Positions 33,842 through 43,921 of a stretch of DNA of 64,000 nt are shown here, piece by piece (position 1 is the stretch's first letter; each line of letters opens with the position of its first letter). The notes beneath the pieces were generated by a model. That model did not search any database. It was not told the DNA's origin and saw nothing but the letters and a program-made list of their open reading frames with translations. The translations under genes and the position numbers were made by a program. Source of the DNA: Flavobacterium wongokense (GTDB lineage: Bacteria; Bacteroidota; Bacteroidia; Flavobacteriales; Flavobacteriaceae); assembly GCF_021608265.1 (NCBI RefSeq), contig NZ_JAKIHP010000004.1, forward strand, positions 118,255 to 182,254, written 5' to 3'.

Positions 33842-34468
33842 ATGAAAAAAATTATCATACTACTCTTAATCATTGCCGCCACTGCGTTTGGATATACTAA
33901 ATACAACAGGGCTGTTGCCAAAAACCACAAGCCAAAAATCAATGTTTCAGCTATTGACGAAAAAGCAAAAGAAGCATTGTCTTTTTGCAAAAAGAACGGT
34001 TACAATCAGGATTTCTGCATACTCATTGATATGAGCATTCATTCGGGATTGAACCGCTTTTTCCTTTATGATTTCAAAAAAGATACTATTTCGATGAAAA
34101 TGCTCGTTGGGCATGGATGCGGAAATTATCCGTGGAGCCAGGACTGGTCAAAGGAAAAGCCAGGTTTTAGCAATGAAGATGGAAGCCATAAATCGTCTTT
34201 GGGAAAATATAAAATCGGTCAAAGAGCCTGGAGCGATTGGGGAATCAATGTTAAATATGTTTTGCACGGATTGGAAAAAACCAACAGCAACGCGCAGAGC
34301 CGTTACATTGTTTTCCATTCCTGGGAAAAAGTTTCAGAAAAAGAGGTTTATCCTGACGGAACTGCTGAAGGCTGGGGATGCCCAACAATATCGAATGAGA
34401 ATATGAAACTAATCGATCCGATGCTCAAGGCAAGCAAAAAGCCAGTTTTGATGTGGATTTACAATTAA
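33842..34468 (+). CDS. Murein L,D-transpeptidase catalytic-domain protein (YkuD_2 type)
   Basis: A 208-residue exported protein with an N-terminal hydrophobic helix (residues 3-18). The C-terminal half is a YkuD_2-type L,D-transpeptidase domain: the catalytic Cys180 lies in GWGCPTIS and the partner His159 in IVFHSWE. Such enzymes cross-link or modify peptidoglycan peptides in the periplasm. No lipobox or peptidoglycan-binding domain is seen. It lies in an isolated transcription unit between convergent or divergent neighbours and ends with a shared terminator. Confidence 0.88.
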   Translation: MKKIIILLLIIAATAFGYTKYNRAVAKNHKPKINVSAIDEKAKEALSFCKKNGYNQDFCILIDMSIHSGLNRFFLYDFKKDTISMKMLVGHGCGNYPWSQDWSKEKPGFSNEDGSHKSSLGKYKIGQRAWSDWGINVKYVLHGLEKTNSNAQSRYIVFHSWEKVSEKEVYPDGTAEGWGCPTISNENMKLIDPMLKASKKPVLMWIYN

Positions 34469-34495
34469 AAACCCTTTCCAATCGGAAAGGGTTTT
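34468..34495. terminator. Bidirectional intrinsic terminator
   Basis: A 12-bp stem AAAACCCTTTCC / GGAAAGGGTTTT (34468-34479 with 34484-34495) with an AATC loop and U/A tracts on both sides, between the L,D-transpeptidase and glmM genes. Confidence 0.9.
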
Positions 34496-34499
34496 GTTT

Positions 34500-35888
34500 T
34501 TAAATTCCGGCTACAGCCTTTATCTCGTCTATGATCCGCAATGCCAAATCATCGGCTAATTGCTGTGTCTGCGCTTCGGTATAAATTCGGATAATCGGCT
34601 CTGTGTTTGACTTTCTCAAATGAACCCAATTTTCAGCAAAGTCAATTTTCACTCCGTCAATCGTATTGATTTCCTCATTTTTATATTTTTCGGTCATCGC
34701 GGCCAAAATGGCGTCCACGTCAATTTGTGGCGTCAATTCGATTTTATTTTTGCTCATGTAATATTGAGGATAGGATGCTCTTAATTCGGCCACAGTCATA
34801 TCAAGGTTTGCCAAATGGGTAAGGAATAAAGCCACTCCAACCAAACTATCCCTTCCATAATGCGATTCAGGATAAATGATTCCTCCATTTCCTTCACCAC
34901 CTATGATTGCATTGGTTTTTTTCATCAATTCCACCACATTGACTTCTCCAACGGCACTTGCCTGATAGCTTCCGTTGTGTTTGTTGGTAATGTCCCGCAA
35001 CGCACGTGAAGACGACATATTGGAAACCGTATTACCCGGAGTTTTACTGAGCACATAATCGGCGCAGGCAACCAAAGTATATTCTTCGCCAAACATTTCG
35101 CCGTCATTGGAAATAAACGCCAAACGATCAACATCAGGGTCAACTACAATTCCGAAATCGGCTTTTTCATCTACAACCAATTTGCAGATATCACCCAAAT
35201 GTTCTTTCAAAGGTTCGGGATTATGTGGAAAATGCCCATTGGGTTCGCAGTATAATTTTACGCATTCCACTCCCATTTGCTCCAATAATTTTGGGATAAT
35301 GATGCCACCCGAAGAATTCACACCATCAACGACAACCTTGAATTTCCTTTTGGCCACAGTCGCTGCATCCACCAAAGGCAATTCCAAAACCTCATCAATA
35401 TGGATGTCCATATACGCATCATTCACGGTAATTTCTCCCAAAGAATCCACATCTGAAAAATCAAAAGCTTCTGATTCTGCAATTTCCAAAATCATTTCGC
35501 CTTCTTTACCACTTAGGAATTCTCCTTTGGCATTCAGTAATTTCAAAGCATTCCATTGTTTCGGATTGTGTGAAGCTGTCAGTATGATTCCACCATCAGA
35601 TTTTTCTAAAGGCACGGCAATCTCAACTGTTGGAGTTGTCGACAAACCTAAATCAATCACATCAATCCCCAATCCGATTAAGGTATTTATCACCAAATTA
35701 TGAATCATTGGCCCGGAAATACGCGCATCACGGCCAATTACAACGGTCAGTTTCTCTTTTTTAATATTGTTTTTCAGGAAGGTTCCATAAGCCGAAGCAA
35801 ATTTTACAGCGTCAACAGGCGTTAGGTTATCGCCCACTTTACCGCCAATGGTTCCACGAATTCCCGATATGGATTTGATTAAAGTCAT
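34500..35888 (-). CDS. glmM: Phosphoglucosamine mutase
   Basis: Converts glucosamine 6-phosphate to glucosamine 1-phosphate for UDP-GlcNAc synthesis. The 462-residue chain starts at 35888 (MTLIKSISGIRGTIGG), preferred over an upstream ATG that would add 29 residues and include the promoter. The phosphoserine loop is TASHNPKQWNALK (Ser106), the metal loop DPDVDRLAF, the sugar loop GEGNGGI and the phosphate loop RKSNTEPIIR. The ManB/archaeal-like form of the last loop is usual for Bacteroidetes GlmM. A TAnnTTTG element lies at 35932-35939. Confidence 0.9.
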   Translation of the reverse strand: MTLIKSISGIRGTIGGKVGDNLTPVDAVKFASAYGTFLKNNIKKEKLTVVIGRDARISGPMIHNLVINTLIGLGIDVIDLGLSTTPTVEIAVPLEKSDGGIILTASHNPKQWNALKLLNAKGEFLSGKEGEMILEIAESEAFDFSDVDSLGEITVNDAYMDIHIDEVLELPLVDAATVAKRKFKVVVDGVNSSGGIIIPKLLEQMGVECVKLYCEPNGHFPHNPEPLKEHLGDICKLVVDEKADFGIVVDPDVDRLAFISNDGEMFGEEYTLVACADYVLSKTPGNTVSNMSSSRALRDITNKHNGSYQASAVGEVNVVELMKKTNAIIGGEGNGGIIYPESHYGRDSLVGVALFLTHLANLDMTVAELRASYPQYYMSKNKIELTPQIDVDAILAAMTEKYKNEEINTIDGVKIDFAENWVHLRKSNTEPIIRIYTEAQTQQLADDLALRIIDEIKAVAGI

Positions 35889-35900
35889 TTTTATTATTTT

Positions 35901-35994
35901 GAATTTTGAATTATAAATTTTAAATGGTTTACAAATATAAAGAATGCCAATTTTCAATTCTAATTTAAAATTCAAAATTTATAATTTAAAATTC
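35901..35994. repeat. AT-rich inverted repeat upstream of glmM and acpH
   Basis: GAATTTTGAATTATAAAT-like units at 35901-35925 and complementary ATTTAAAATTC-like units at 35963-35994 form an imperfect inverted repeat in the divergent gap between glmM and acpH. The 25 bases at 35901-35925 are the near-exact reverse complement (24 of 25) of 43117-43141. The glmM promoter element (35932-35939) lies between the arms. Confidence 0.65.
35932..35939 (-). promoter_or_regulatory. -7 promoter element TATATTTG of glmM
   Basis: A perfect TAnnTTTG match on the minus strand, 43 bases before the glmM ATG. A TTG 15 bases further upstream (35955-35957) is a little too close for the consensus. Confidence 0.55.
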
Positions 35995-36007
35995 CTAAAT
36001 TAGGCAC

Positions 36008-36598
36008 ATGAACTTCCTTGCACACATTTATCTTTCCGGTGATAACGATTTAATAAAAATCGGGAATTTTATGGCGGACAGCATTCGCGGGCATAGTTAT
36101 GATGTGTATCCTGAGGAAATCCAAAAAGGGATTTTACTGCATCGTTCCATCGACAGTTTTACCGATATGCATCCTGTTTACAGGCAGAGCAAACATCGCC
36201 TACACGAAAAATACGGGCATTATTCGGGTGTAATTATGGATATTTTCTACGATCATTTTTTGGCCAAAAACTGGAGCAGCTATTCCGATGAAAACCTGGA
36301 AGATTATGCGGATAATTTCTATCATTTATTAAAGGAACACTACGATGTGCTTACCGAAAGGGTCAAAGGCATGATGCCGTATATGGTCGCCCGGAACTGG
36401 CTTGTAAGTTACAGTACCATAGCAGGTTTGGAAATGATTATGTTCCAAATGGACCATCGCACCAAAAACCGAGTTGACATGCATGAATCAATGGTGGAAC
36501 TGCAACAATATTATTCTGAATTTGAAACAGAATTCAAACTTTTTTTCGAAGAATTGCGCCAGCATTGCATTGAAAAATTAAAAGAGCTGAATGCATGA
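36008..36598 (+). CDS. acpH: Acyl carrier protein phosphodiesterase
   Basis: Removes the 4'-phosphopantetheine group from acyl carrier protein. The 196-residue chain is typical in length and has the family blocks MNFLAHIYLSG, GNFMADSIRG, HRSIDSFTDMH and IMDIFYDHFLAKNW, with His and Asp residues of an HD-like metal site. It is helical and cytosolic. A -7-like TAAATTAG ends only four bases before the ATG, so the transcript may be leaderless. It overlaps the ggt start by four bases. Confidence 0.9.
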   Translation: MNFLAHIYLSGDNDLIKIGNFMADSIRGHSYDVYPEEIQKGILLHRSIDSFTDMHPVYRQSKHRLHEKYGHYSGVIMDIFYDHFLAKNWSSYSDENLEDYADNFYHLLKEHYDVLTERVKGMMPYMVARNWLVSYSTIAGLEMIMFQMDHRTKNRVDMHESMVELQQYYSEFETEFKLFFEELRQHCIEKLKELNA

Positions 36599-38262
36599 AA
36601 AAGTACCTGGTTCTATTTTTACTGATTCCTTTTTTTCTTTATTCCCAAAAAGGCCTCGTTACCGAAAAAGCAATGGTCGTTTCCGCACGTGAGGAAGCTT
36701 CCAAAATTGGCATCGAAATTATCAAAAAAGGCGGAAATGCCTTTGATGCCATGATTGCAACCCAACTCGCTTTGGCGGTGGCCTATCCTTATGCAGGAAA
36801 TATTTCCGGTGGCGGATTTATGGTGTATCGCAAAGCCAACGGCGATTTCGGCTCACTTGATTTTCGGGAAAAAGCTCCACAAAAAGCATCCAAAAACATG
36901 TATTTAGACAAAAATGGCAATGTGATTCCAAATCTGAGTACCGATGGTGCTTTATCTGTAGGCGTTCCGGGAAGTATTGCCGGGATTTTTGAAGTCCATA
37001 AAAAATTAGGAACATTACCACTGAAAGATTTATTTCAACCCGCCATCGATTTAGCCCAGAAAGGGGTAATCGTATCCGCAAAGCAAAAAGAAAAACTCGA
37101 TGAATACCGCAATATTATTGTCACCCTTAGTGGAGACCAAACACTTTACAACAAAAACTTTCAGGTTGGTGATACAATAAAATACCTTGCTTTATCCAGC
37201 ACGCTGAAACAAATCCTAAAAAACGGAAAAGACGAATTCTACAAAGGAAAAACCGCTAAAAAATTGGTGGCGTTCCTAAAACAAAAAGGCGGCATCATTT
37301 CGATGAAGGATTTAGCCGATTACAAAGTCGTTTGGCGCAAGCCGATAACTTTCAACTACAGGGAATTAAAGATAATTTCAATGGCGCCACCATCAAGCGG
37401 TGGAATTACATTGGCGCAAATCATGAAAATGATTGAACCTTATGAGGTTTCAAAACTGGGGCACAATTCCACTCAATACCTACAGCTTTTGGCGGAAGCC
37501 GAAAGAAGGGCGTATGCCGACAGGAATTATTTTTTGGGTGACCCCGATTTTGTCAAAATCCCACAAAAGCAATTGCTCGATGATTCTTATTTGAGAGACC
37601 GTATGAAAAACTTTTCCTTTGAAAAAGCAACGCAGTCTTCAGAAGTCAGCCACGGGAATGTTGCCGTTTATGAAAGCAATGAAACCACCCACTACTCTAT
37701 TGTTGATGCCGAAGGCAATGCTGTTGCGGTAACCACGACTTTAAATGGTCCTTATGGCTCGCGATTGTATTGTGACGAATTGGGATTCTTTTTAAATAAC
37801 CAGATGGACGATTTTTCATCAAAACCCGGTGTGCCAAATTATTATGGGTTGGTTGGTGCCGAAGCCAATAGCATTGCGCCACAAAAAAGAATGCTCAGCT
37901 CCATGACGCCAACTATTGTCGAAAAAAACGGCAAACTGCTGATGCTTTTGGGTTCTCCTGGTGGTTCAACAATTATCACTTCGGTGTTGCAGACAATTTT
38001 AAATGTTTATGAATTTGACATGGATATGCAGCACGCGGTTGATTCTCCAAGATTCCACAATCAATGGCTGCCCGATGACATTATGGTGGAGCCCGGGAAA
38101 TTTGACAAGCCAACCCTTGACAGCCTAAATGCGAAAAACTATAAAATCAATGAAAAATTTGCACCGGTTCTTGGAAAAGTCGACGCGATTTTGGTCCAGC
38201 CCAATGGCAAACTCGAAGGTGGTGCCGATTATCGTGGAGATGACAAAGCTGCCGGATTTTAA
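36595..38262 (+). CDS. ggt: Gamma-glutamyltransferase
   Basis: Cleaves gamma-glutamyl bonds such as that of glutathione, in the periplasm. The 555-residue precursor has a signal peptide (MKKYLVLFLLIPFFLYSQ), a large-subunit region and the autoprocessing site: Thr365 in ETTHYSIVD is the predicted nucleophile that becomes the N-terminus of the small subunit. GSPGGSTIIT is the C-terminal substrate loop. The start at 36595 is in the ATGA overlap with acpH. Length is normal. Confidence 0.93.
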   Translation: MKKYLVLFLLIPFFLYSQKGLVTEKAMVVSAREEASKIGIEIIKKGGNAFDAMIATQLALAVAYPYAGNISGGGFMVYRKANGDFGSLDFREKAPQKASKNMYLDKNGNVIPNLSTDGALSVGVPGSIAGIFEVHKKLGTLPLKDLFQPAIDLAQKGVIVSAKQKEKLDEYRNIIVTLSGDQTLYNKNFQVGDTIKYLALSSTLKQILKNGKDEFYKGKTAKKLVAFLKQKGGIISMKDLADYKVVWRKPITFNYRELKIISMAPPSSGGITLAQIMKMIEPYEVSKLGHNSTQYLQLLAEAERRAYADRNYFLGDPDFVKIPQKQLLDDSYLRDRMKNFSFEKATQSSEVSHGNVAVYESNETTHYSIVDAEGNAVAVTTTLNGPYGSRLYCDELGFFLNNQMDDFSSKPGVPNYYGLVGAEANSIAPQKRMLSSMTPTIVEKNGKLLMLLGSPGGSTIITSVLQTILNVYEFDMDMQHAVDSPRFHNQWLPDDIMVEPGKFDKPTLDSLNAKNYKINEKFAPVLGKVDAILVQPNGKLEGGADYRGDDKAAGF

Positions 38263-38341
38263 AGATTCCCTTAATTTATGAGTTTAATGTTGTGAAATAC
38301 TATTTTTAAGGAGTATTTTAGCAGATTCAAAGATTGAATAA

Positions 38342-40159
38342 ATGTCAAAGAACAAAGCTTCCAGTTTTAAAATTATTTTAAGGAGTATTCTCAGAAGAGC
38401 CGAGAATTTAATTTTCCTTTTGAAAGACAAGGTAAGCGAACGGAACTTCATCTACTTTGCAAGTGTCGTAGTAGCAATCACCTGCGCTTTTGCCGTAATC
38501 ATCCTTAAAAGTTTTGCCCACAATATTTTCCTTTGGGCCAATGATATCAACGCATTTTTAAAATTGCCTTATATCAACAGTTTGCTTCCGATTGCCGGGA
38601 TTTTGCTGACGGTATTTGTCATTCGGAATTTCCTTGGGAACAGCCTCGAAAAAGGGAGTTCCAAAATCCTTTATGCCGTTGCCCGAAAAGGTGGAATAGT
38701 TCCCAAAAAGCAAATGTATGCGCAAATCGTGACAAGTTCCTTAACCGTTGGACTTGGTGGTTCAGCCGGATTGGAAAGCCCGATTGTGATTACCGGAGCA
38801 GCCTTTGGTTCCAATTTTGCCCAAAAATACCATCTCTCGCAAAAAGATCGGATACTTCTTTTGGCCTGTGGTGTCGCAGCCGGAATTGGAGCTGCGTTTA
38901 ATGCACCCATTGCCGGAGTTTTATTTGCCATTGAAGTCGTTCTGACCGATGTTTCGATTTCAGCTTTTATCCCAATCATCATATCGGCTGCAACTGGCGC
39001 CTTAATTTCAAAAGTATCACTAAGTTCGGACACAATACTTAATTTCGAACAAACTTTAAAATTTGATTATCACAATACTCCTTACTATATTTTACTTGGA
39101 ATTTTAGCTGGTTTAGCTTCTATTTACCATGCCCGCAATTTTCAAAAAGTGGAAAAGTTTTTCGGAACCTTCAAAAACAAAGGGTATCGGAGAGCCTTAT
39201 TTGGCGCTACGATTTTAGCCGTCCTGATTTTCTTTTTCCCAACACTTTTTGGTGAAGGTTATGAAAGCATCAAAATATTGGCATCCAAAAACCCCGGAGT
39301 TTTAATGGACAATACCATGCTCGAACAATTCAAAAGCGAATGGGTTTTGCTCGCGTTTGTTGGAGTTACGATGTTGCTCAAAGCATTTGCAACCGGACTG
39401 ACTTTAGGAAGTGGCGGAAACGGTGGCAACTTTGCGCCTTCGCTTTTTGTGGGTTCATATCTTGGTTTTTTTGTAGCCAAAACAGTAAACCTGCTCAATT
39501 TCACCCATCATTTACCGATTGCCAATTTTACGATTGTTGGCATGGCCGGAATCCTGAGTGGTTTATTTCATGCACCCTTGACCGCGATTTTCCTTATTGG
39601 CGAAATTACCGGCGGTTATGATTTGATGGTTCCGTTAATGATTGTTTCTTCTGTGAGTTATGCGGTTTCGAAGCAATTTGAAAAACACTCGATGGATGTA
39701 AAGGCACTGGCGGACAAAGGCGATGTTTTCACCAGCGACAAAGACAAGAACATCCTGCAGAGTATCAATTTTTATAAATTGGTGCAGCAGAATTATAAAA
39801 CATTAGCACCGGAATCTTCCATCGAAAGCATCGTAGAGATTTTTTCAACAACCGAACAGAAAGTCATTCCGATTATTGATAACAATAAAAATCTGGTGGG
39901 TATTGTAGCTTTTGAAGAAGTCCGGGCATTTATCTTCAATCCGCTTAAGATAAAATTCATGACCATTCCTGAGATAATGCATCAGCCCAAAGAGCTCATC
40001 CTGTTTGAAGACAAACCCGAAAAAATAATGGCGCTATTCGAAAAATCAAAAGCGTCGATTCTTCCTGTAATCTACAAGGGAAAATATTTTGGTTTTCTTT
40101 CCAAAATCGATGTCCTGGAAAGCTACCGCCAGCGATTGAAAGAGATGATAATTGATTAG
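38342..40159 (+). CDS. ClC-family chloride channel/exchanger with CBS domains
   Basis: A 605-residue integral membrane protein. The ClC domain covers about residues 40-430: the N-terminal selectivity motif is GGSAGLESPIV (the Glu matches the gating Glu of GREGP) and the other filter part is GSGGNGGNFAPSLF. Two CBS domains follow (about 470-600: LAPESSIESIVEIFSTTEQKVIPIID and LILFEDKPEKIMALFEKSKASILPVIY), which usually sense adenine nucleotides. Whether it is a channel or a H+/Cl- antiporter is not clear. A 79-base gap separates it from ggt. Confidence 0.92.
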   Translation: MSKNKASSFKIILRSILRRAENLIFLLKDKVSERNFIYFASVVVAITCAFAVIILKSFAHNIFLWANDINAFLKLPYINSLLPIAGILLTVFVIRNFLGNSLEKGSSKILYAVARKGGIVPKKQMYAQIVTSSLTVGLGGSAGLESPIVITGAAFGSNFAQKYHLSQKDRILLLACGVAAGIGAAFNAPIAGVLFAIEVVLTDVSISAFIPIIISAATGALISKVSLSSDTILNFEQTLKFDYHNTPYYILLGILAGLASIYHARNFQKVEKFFGTFKNKGYRRALFGATILAVLIFFFPTLFGEGYESIKILASKNPGVLMDNTMLEQFKSEWVLLAFVGVTMLLKAFATGLTLGSGGNGGNFAPSLFVGSYLGFFVAKTVNLLNFTHHLPIANFTIVGMAGILSGLFHAPLTAIFLIGEITGGYDLMVPLMIVSSVSYAVSKQFEKHSMDVKALADKGDVFTSDKDKNILQSINFYKLVQQNYKTLAPESSIESIVEIFSTTEQKVIPIIDNNKNLVGIVAFEEVRAFIFNPLKIKFMTIPEIMHQPKELILFEDKPEKIMALFEKSKASILPVIYKGKYFGFLSKIDVLESYRQRLKEMIID

Positions 40160-40213
40160 CATCTTTTAACAATAACTTCTGAACCCTGTATTTAAAAACT
40201 CGCTGTAAAACAC

Positions 40214-40221
40214 TACCTTTG
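40214..40221 (+). promoter_or_regulatory. -7 promoter element TACCTTTG of uvrA
   Basis: A perfect TAnnTTTG match 17 bases before the uvrA ATG. No well placed TTG is visible; no LexA-type palindrome was recognised. Confidence 0.55.
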
Positions 40222-40238
40222 CGTTTTGCAAAATTGCT

Positions 40239-43070
40239 ATGTTAGATACCGAAAATACAATTGAAGTTCTTGGTGCACGGGTTCACAATCTGAAGAATAT
40301 TGACATTACGATTCCGAGGGAAAAACTGGTCGTTATTACCGGTCTTTCCGGCTCGGGAAAATCCTCTTTGGCATTCGATACGATTTATGCCGAAGGCCAG
40401 CGTCGATACATTGAAACCTTCTCGGCTTATGCGCGTCAATTCCTTGGCGGGCTCGAACGCCCTGATGTTGATAAAATCGACGGATTATCTCCGGTAATTG
40501 CCATCGAGCAAAAAACCACAAGTAAAAGTCCGCGCTCTACCGTTGGGACCATCACTGAAATTTATGATTTCCTGCGTTTGCTGTATGCTCGTGCCGGTGA
40601 AGCCTATAGTTATGTGACTGGTGAAAAAATGGTTTCGTATTCCGATGACCAAATCAGGGAATTGATCATCCAGAATTTCAAAGGAAAACGCATTAATATC
40701 CTTGCGCCAATCATCCGTGCGCGTAAAGGGCATTATGCCGAATTATTCCAGCAAATTACCAAACAGGGATTCCTGAAAGTACGCGTCAATGGCGAGGTAC
40801 AGGATTTATTGCCAGGAATGAAACTCGACCGTTACAAAACCCACGATATCGAAATTGTCATCGACCGAATGGTGATTGAGGACAATGAAGAAAATGAAAA
40901 ACGTTTGGCCGAAAGCATCAAAACCGCAATGTACCATGGCGAAGATGTATTGATGATTTTGGATCAGGACACGAATGAAGTGCGTTATTTCAGTAGGAAC
41001 TTAATGTGCCCAACTTCAGGGATATCCTATCAAAATCCGGAACCGAATCTGTTTTCGTTCAACTCGCCAAAAGGTGCGTGCGAACACTGCAAAGGTTTGG
41101 GAACAGTACACGAAATCAATCTGAAAAAGATAATCCCAAATCCGAAACTGTCTATCAGAAATGGAGGTTTTGCTCCATTGGGTGAATACAAAAGTTCCTG
41201 GATTTTCAAGCAGTTGGAAATCATTGGCGAAAAATTTGGCTTTGCCCTGACAGATCCTATTGAGGCCATTTCCGAAGAAGCAATGCAGATTATCCTGTAT
41301 GGCGGAAAGGAAAAATTTTCAGTGGAATCCAAAACATTGGGCATTACCAAAGAATACAAAATTGAATTTGAAGGGATTTCGCATTTCATCAAAAACCAAT
41401 ACGATGAAAGTCCGTCTACATCCATAAAACGCTGGGCAAAGGAATTCATGGACGAAGTGGAATGCCCGGAATGCCATGGTTCGCGTTTGAAAAAAGAGGC
41501 AATGTATTTCAGGATTTATGAAAAAAACATCTTCGAATTATCGACTATGGATATTTCTGAATTGTCGAATTGGTTTGAGGATTTGGACCATCATTTAAAT
41601 GAAAAACAAAAAATAATCGCCACCGAAATTGTCAAGGAAATCAAAGACCGTTTGCGCTTTTTGGTCAATGTTGGCCTGAATTACCTTTCGATTGCCCGAA
41701 GTTCAAAATCGCTTTCCGGCGGTGAAGCACAGCGCATCCGTTTGGCAACACAAATCGGTTCGCAATTGGTTGGTGTGCTTTATATTTTGGACGAACCAAG
41801 CATTGGTTTGCACCAAAGAGATAATGAGAAATTGATTCATTCGTTGGAGCAATTACGCGATATCGGAAATTCGGTTTTGGTTGTGGAACACGATAAAGAC
41901 ATGATAGAACGTGCCGATTATGTGATTGACATTGGCCCAAAAGCCGGAAAATATGGTGGCCAGATTATCAGTAAAGGAACACCAAAAGAATTACTGAAAG
42001 AAGATACGATTACAGCCCAATACCTTAACGGAAAAATGAAAATCGAAGTTCCCAAAAAACGCCGTGAAGGCAACGGAAAGTTTATGAAACTGACTGGCGC
42101 AACGGGAAACAACCTCAAAAATGTCTCGATTGAATTGCCCTTGGGCAAACTGATTTGCGTAACCGGAGTTTCGGGAAGCGGTAAATCGACATTGATTAAT
42201 GAAACTTTATATCCAATACTAAACGCCTATTATTTTAACGGTGTCAAAAAACCACAACCTTATAAAAAAATTGAAGGTTTGGAACATATCGACAAAGTAA
42301 TCGACATCGACCAAAGCCCGATTGGAAGAACGCCACGTTCAAATCCTGCAACTTATACCGATGTGTTTTCGGAAATCAGGAGTTTGTATACGCAGACTCC
42401 CGAAGCCATGATCCGCGGTTACAAAGCAGGTCGTTTTAGCTTTAATGTTTCGGGCGGAAGATGCGAAGCCTGCGAAGGTTCTGGTGTTCGTACTATTGAA
42501 ATGAGTTTCCTTCCTGATGTTTATGTGGAATGTGAAACCTGTCAGGGCAAGCGTTTCAACAGGGAAACTTTGGAAATCCGTTACAAAGGAAAATCGATTT
42601 CAGATGTATTGAATATGACCGTTGACGAAGCAGTTCCGTTTTTTGAAAACATTCCGAAAATCTACAGAAAAGTAAAAACGATTCAGGATGTTGGTTTGGG
42701 TTATATCACTTTGGGACAGCAAAGCACAACGCTTTCCGGTGGTGAAGCACAGCGTATCAAACTTGCTACCGAATTATCCAAAAAAGATACCGGAAACACC
42801 TTCTACATCATGGATGAACCTACGACCGGATTGCATTTTGAAGACATTCGGGTATTGATGGACGTTATCAACAAATTGGTTGACAAAGGCAACACCATTT
42901 TGATTATTGAACACAATATGGACGTAATCAAACTGGCAGATTATATCATCGATATTGGTCCGGAAGGCGGAAAAGGCGGCGGTGAAGTTGTAGCCAAAGG
43001 AACTCCTGAAGAAATTGCAAAAAATAAAAAGAGCTACACTGCGCCGTTTTTAAAGAAGGAATTGGAGTAA
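40239..43070 (+). CDS. uvrA: UvrABC excinuclease subunit A
   Basis: The damage-recognition ATPase of nucleotide-excision repair. The 943-residue chain has two ABC modules: the first Walker [13 protein letters not shown] with signature [12 protein letters not shown], the second Walker [13 protein letters not shown] with signature [12 protein letters not shown]. Zinc-finger cysteines are seen in [16 protein letters not shown] and CEACEGSG...CETCQGKR. All the usual domains and the normal length are present, so this is a full UvrA rather than the shorter UvrA2. It stands between the ClC gene and the LOG gene, with its own promoter. Confidence 0.97.
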   Translation: MLDTENTIEVLGARVHNLKNIDITIPREKLVVITGLSGSGKSSLAFDTIYAEGQRRYIETFSAYARQFLGGLERPDVDKIDGLSPVIAIEQKTTSKSPRSTVGTITEIYDFLRLLYARAGEAYSYVTGEKMVSYSDDQIRELIIQNFKGKRINILAPIIRARKGHYAELFQQITKQGFLKVRVNGEVQDLLPGMKLDRYKTHDIEIVIDRMVIEDNEENEKRLAESIKTAMYHGEDVLMILDQDTNEVRYFSRNLMCPTSGISYQNPEPNLFSFNSPKGACEHCKGLGTVHEINLKKIIPNPKLSIRNGGFAPLGEYKSSWIFKQLEIIGEKFGFALTDPIEAISEEAMQIILYGGKEKFSVESKTLGITKEYKIEFEGISHFIKNQYDESPSTSIKRWAKEFMDEVECPECHGSRLKKEAMYFRIYEKNIFELSTMDISELSNWFEDLDHHLNEKQKIIATEIVKEIKDRLRFLVNVGLNYLSIARSSKSLSGGEAQRIRLATQIGSQLVGVLYILDEPSIGLHQRDNEKLIHSLEQLRDIGNSVLVVEHDKDMIERADYVIDIGPKAGKYGGQIISKGTPKELLKEDTITAQYLNGKMKIEVPKKRREGNGKFMKLTGATGNNLKNVSIELPLGKLICVTGVSGSGKSTLINETLYPILNAYYFNGVKKPQPYKKIEGLEHIDKVIDIDQSPIGRTPRSNPATYTDVFSEIRSLYTQTPEAMIRGYKAGRFSFNVSGGRCEACEGSGVRTIEMSFLPDVYVECETCQGKRFNRETLEIRYKGKSISDVLNMTVDEAVPFFENIPKIYRKVKTIQDVGLGYITLGQQSTTLSGGEAQRIKLATELSKKDTGNTFYIMDEPTTGLHFEDIRVLMDVINKLVDKGNTILIIEHNMDVIKLADYIIDIGPEGGKGGGEVVAKGTPEEIAKNKKSYTAPFLKKELE

Positions 43071-43076
43071 ATCCTA

Positions 43077-43146
43077 TTTTGAATCCTAAATTTTGAATCC
43101 TAAATGAAACCCAATAATTTAAAATTTATAATTCAAAATTTAAAAT
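43077..43146. repeat. AT-rich repeat patch between uvrA and the LOG gene
   Basis: Two tandem copies of an ATTTTGAATCCTAA unit (from 43077) are followed at 43117-43141 by the 25-base element that matches the reverse complement of 35901-35925 in 24 of 25 positions. No hairpin with a T-run is seen, so this is not a simple terminator. Confidence 0.65.
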
Positions 43147-43179
43147 AATAACTACTTTAGCGCGCTTAAAATTTTTGAA

Positions 43180-43902
43180 ATGAAAGAACAGTACACCAAT
43201 GATGATGACAGGATTCAGGATAAATTAATCCAAAAGCCCTGGAATGAAATACGAACCAACGATTCCTGGGCAATTTTTAAAATCATGTCGGAGTTTGTAA
43301 ATGGTTACGAAACGATGGCCCGAATTGGTCCGTGTGTTTCCATTTTTGGTTCGGCTCGAACAAAGCCCGACACAAAATATTATTTATTGGCTGAGAAAAT
43401 TGCCTATAAAATCAGTAAGGCCGGATATGGAGTGATTACTGGCGGTGGTCCCGGAATCATGGAAGCCGGAAACAAAGGTGCCCATAATGGCGCAGGAACT
43501 TCGGTTGGACTGAACATCGAACTGCCTTTTGAGCAGCATTATAATCCGTATATCGATAAGGATAAAAACCTGAATTTTGACTATTTCTTTGTCCGCAAAG
43601 TAATGTTTGTAAAATACTCTCAGGGATTTGTAGTAATGCCTGGTGGTTTTGGAACACTAGATGAATTATTCGAAGCGGTAACCCTAATCCAAACCAAAAA
43701 AATTGGAAAATTCCCTATCATCCTTGTAGGCTCTGAATTTTGGGCAGGATTATTCGACTGGATTAAAGCCGTGATGATTGACAAGGAACACAATGCCAAT
43801 CCCGACGATTTGAACCTGATTAAAATTGTAGACACCGAAGACGAAGTGGTTGAAGTTTTGGATAACTTCTACAAAAAGTACAATCTGAGTCCGAACTTCT
43901 AG
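43180..43902 (+). CDS. LOG-family protein (Rossmann-fold nucleotide hydrolase-like)
   Basis: A 240-residue protein of the TIGR00730/LOG family, whose active members release cytokinin-type bases or AMP from nucleoside 5'-monophosphates. Motifs are GGGPGIMEAGNKGA and PGGFGTLDELFE, the PGGxGTxxE signature with its Arg/Glu catalytic region. An FGSARTKP segment supplies the N-terminal strand. It is longer than the minimal 180-residue LOG by an N-terminal 45-residue extension. Substrate in this organism is unknown. Confidence 0.9.
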   Translation: MKEQYTNDDDRIQDKLIQKPWNEIRTNDSWAIFKIMSEFVNGYETMARIGPCVSIFGSARTKPDTKYYLLAEKIAYKISKAGYGVITGGGPGIMEAGNKGAHNGAGTSVGLNIELPFEQHYNPYIDKDKNLNFDYFFVRKVMFVKYSQGFVVMPGGFGTLDELFEAVTLIQTKKIGKFPIILVGSEFWAGLFDWIKAVMIDKEHNANPDDLNLIKIVDTEDEVVEVLDNFYKKYNLSPNF

Positions 43903-43921
43903 AACCAAATCATAAACCAAT

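Noticed and set aside
35107..35703. A 198-codon open frame on the plus strand
   Set aside because: It lies wholly antisense to glmM, whose protein motifs are intact; the frame has low-complexity Ser/Thr/Lys composition typical of a shadow.
38671..39033. A 120-codon reverse open frame
   Set aside because: Antisense to the ClC membrane domain, which has intact selectivity motifs.
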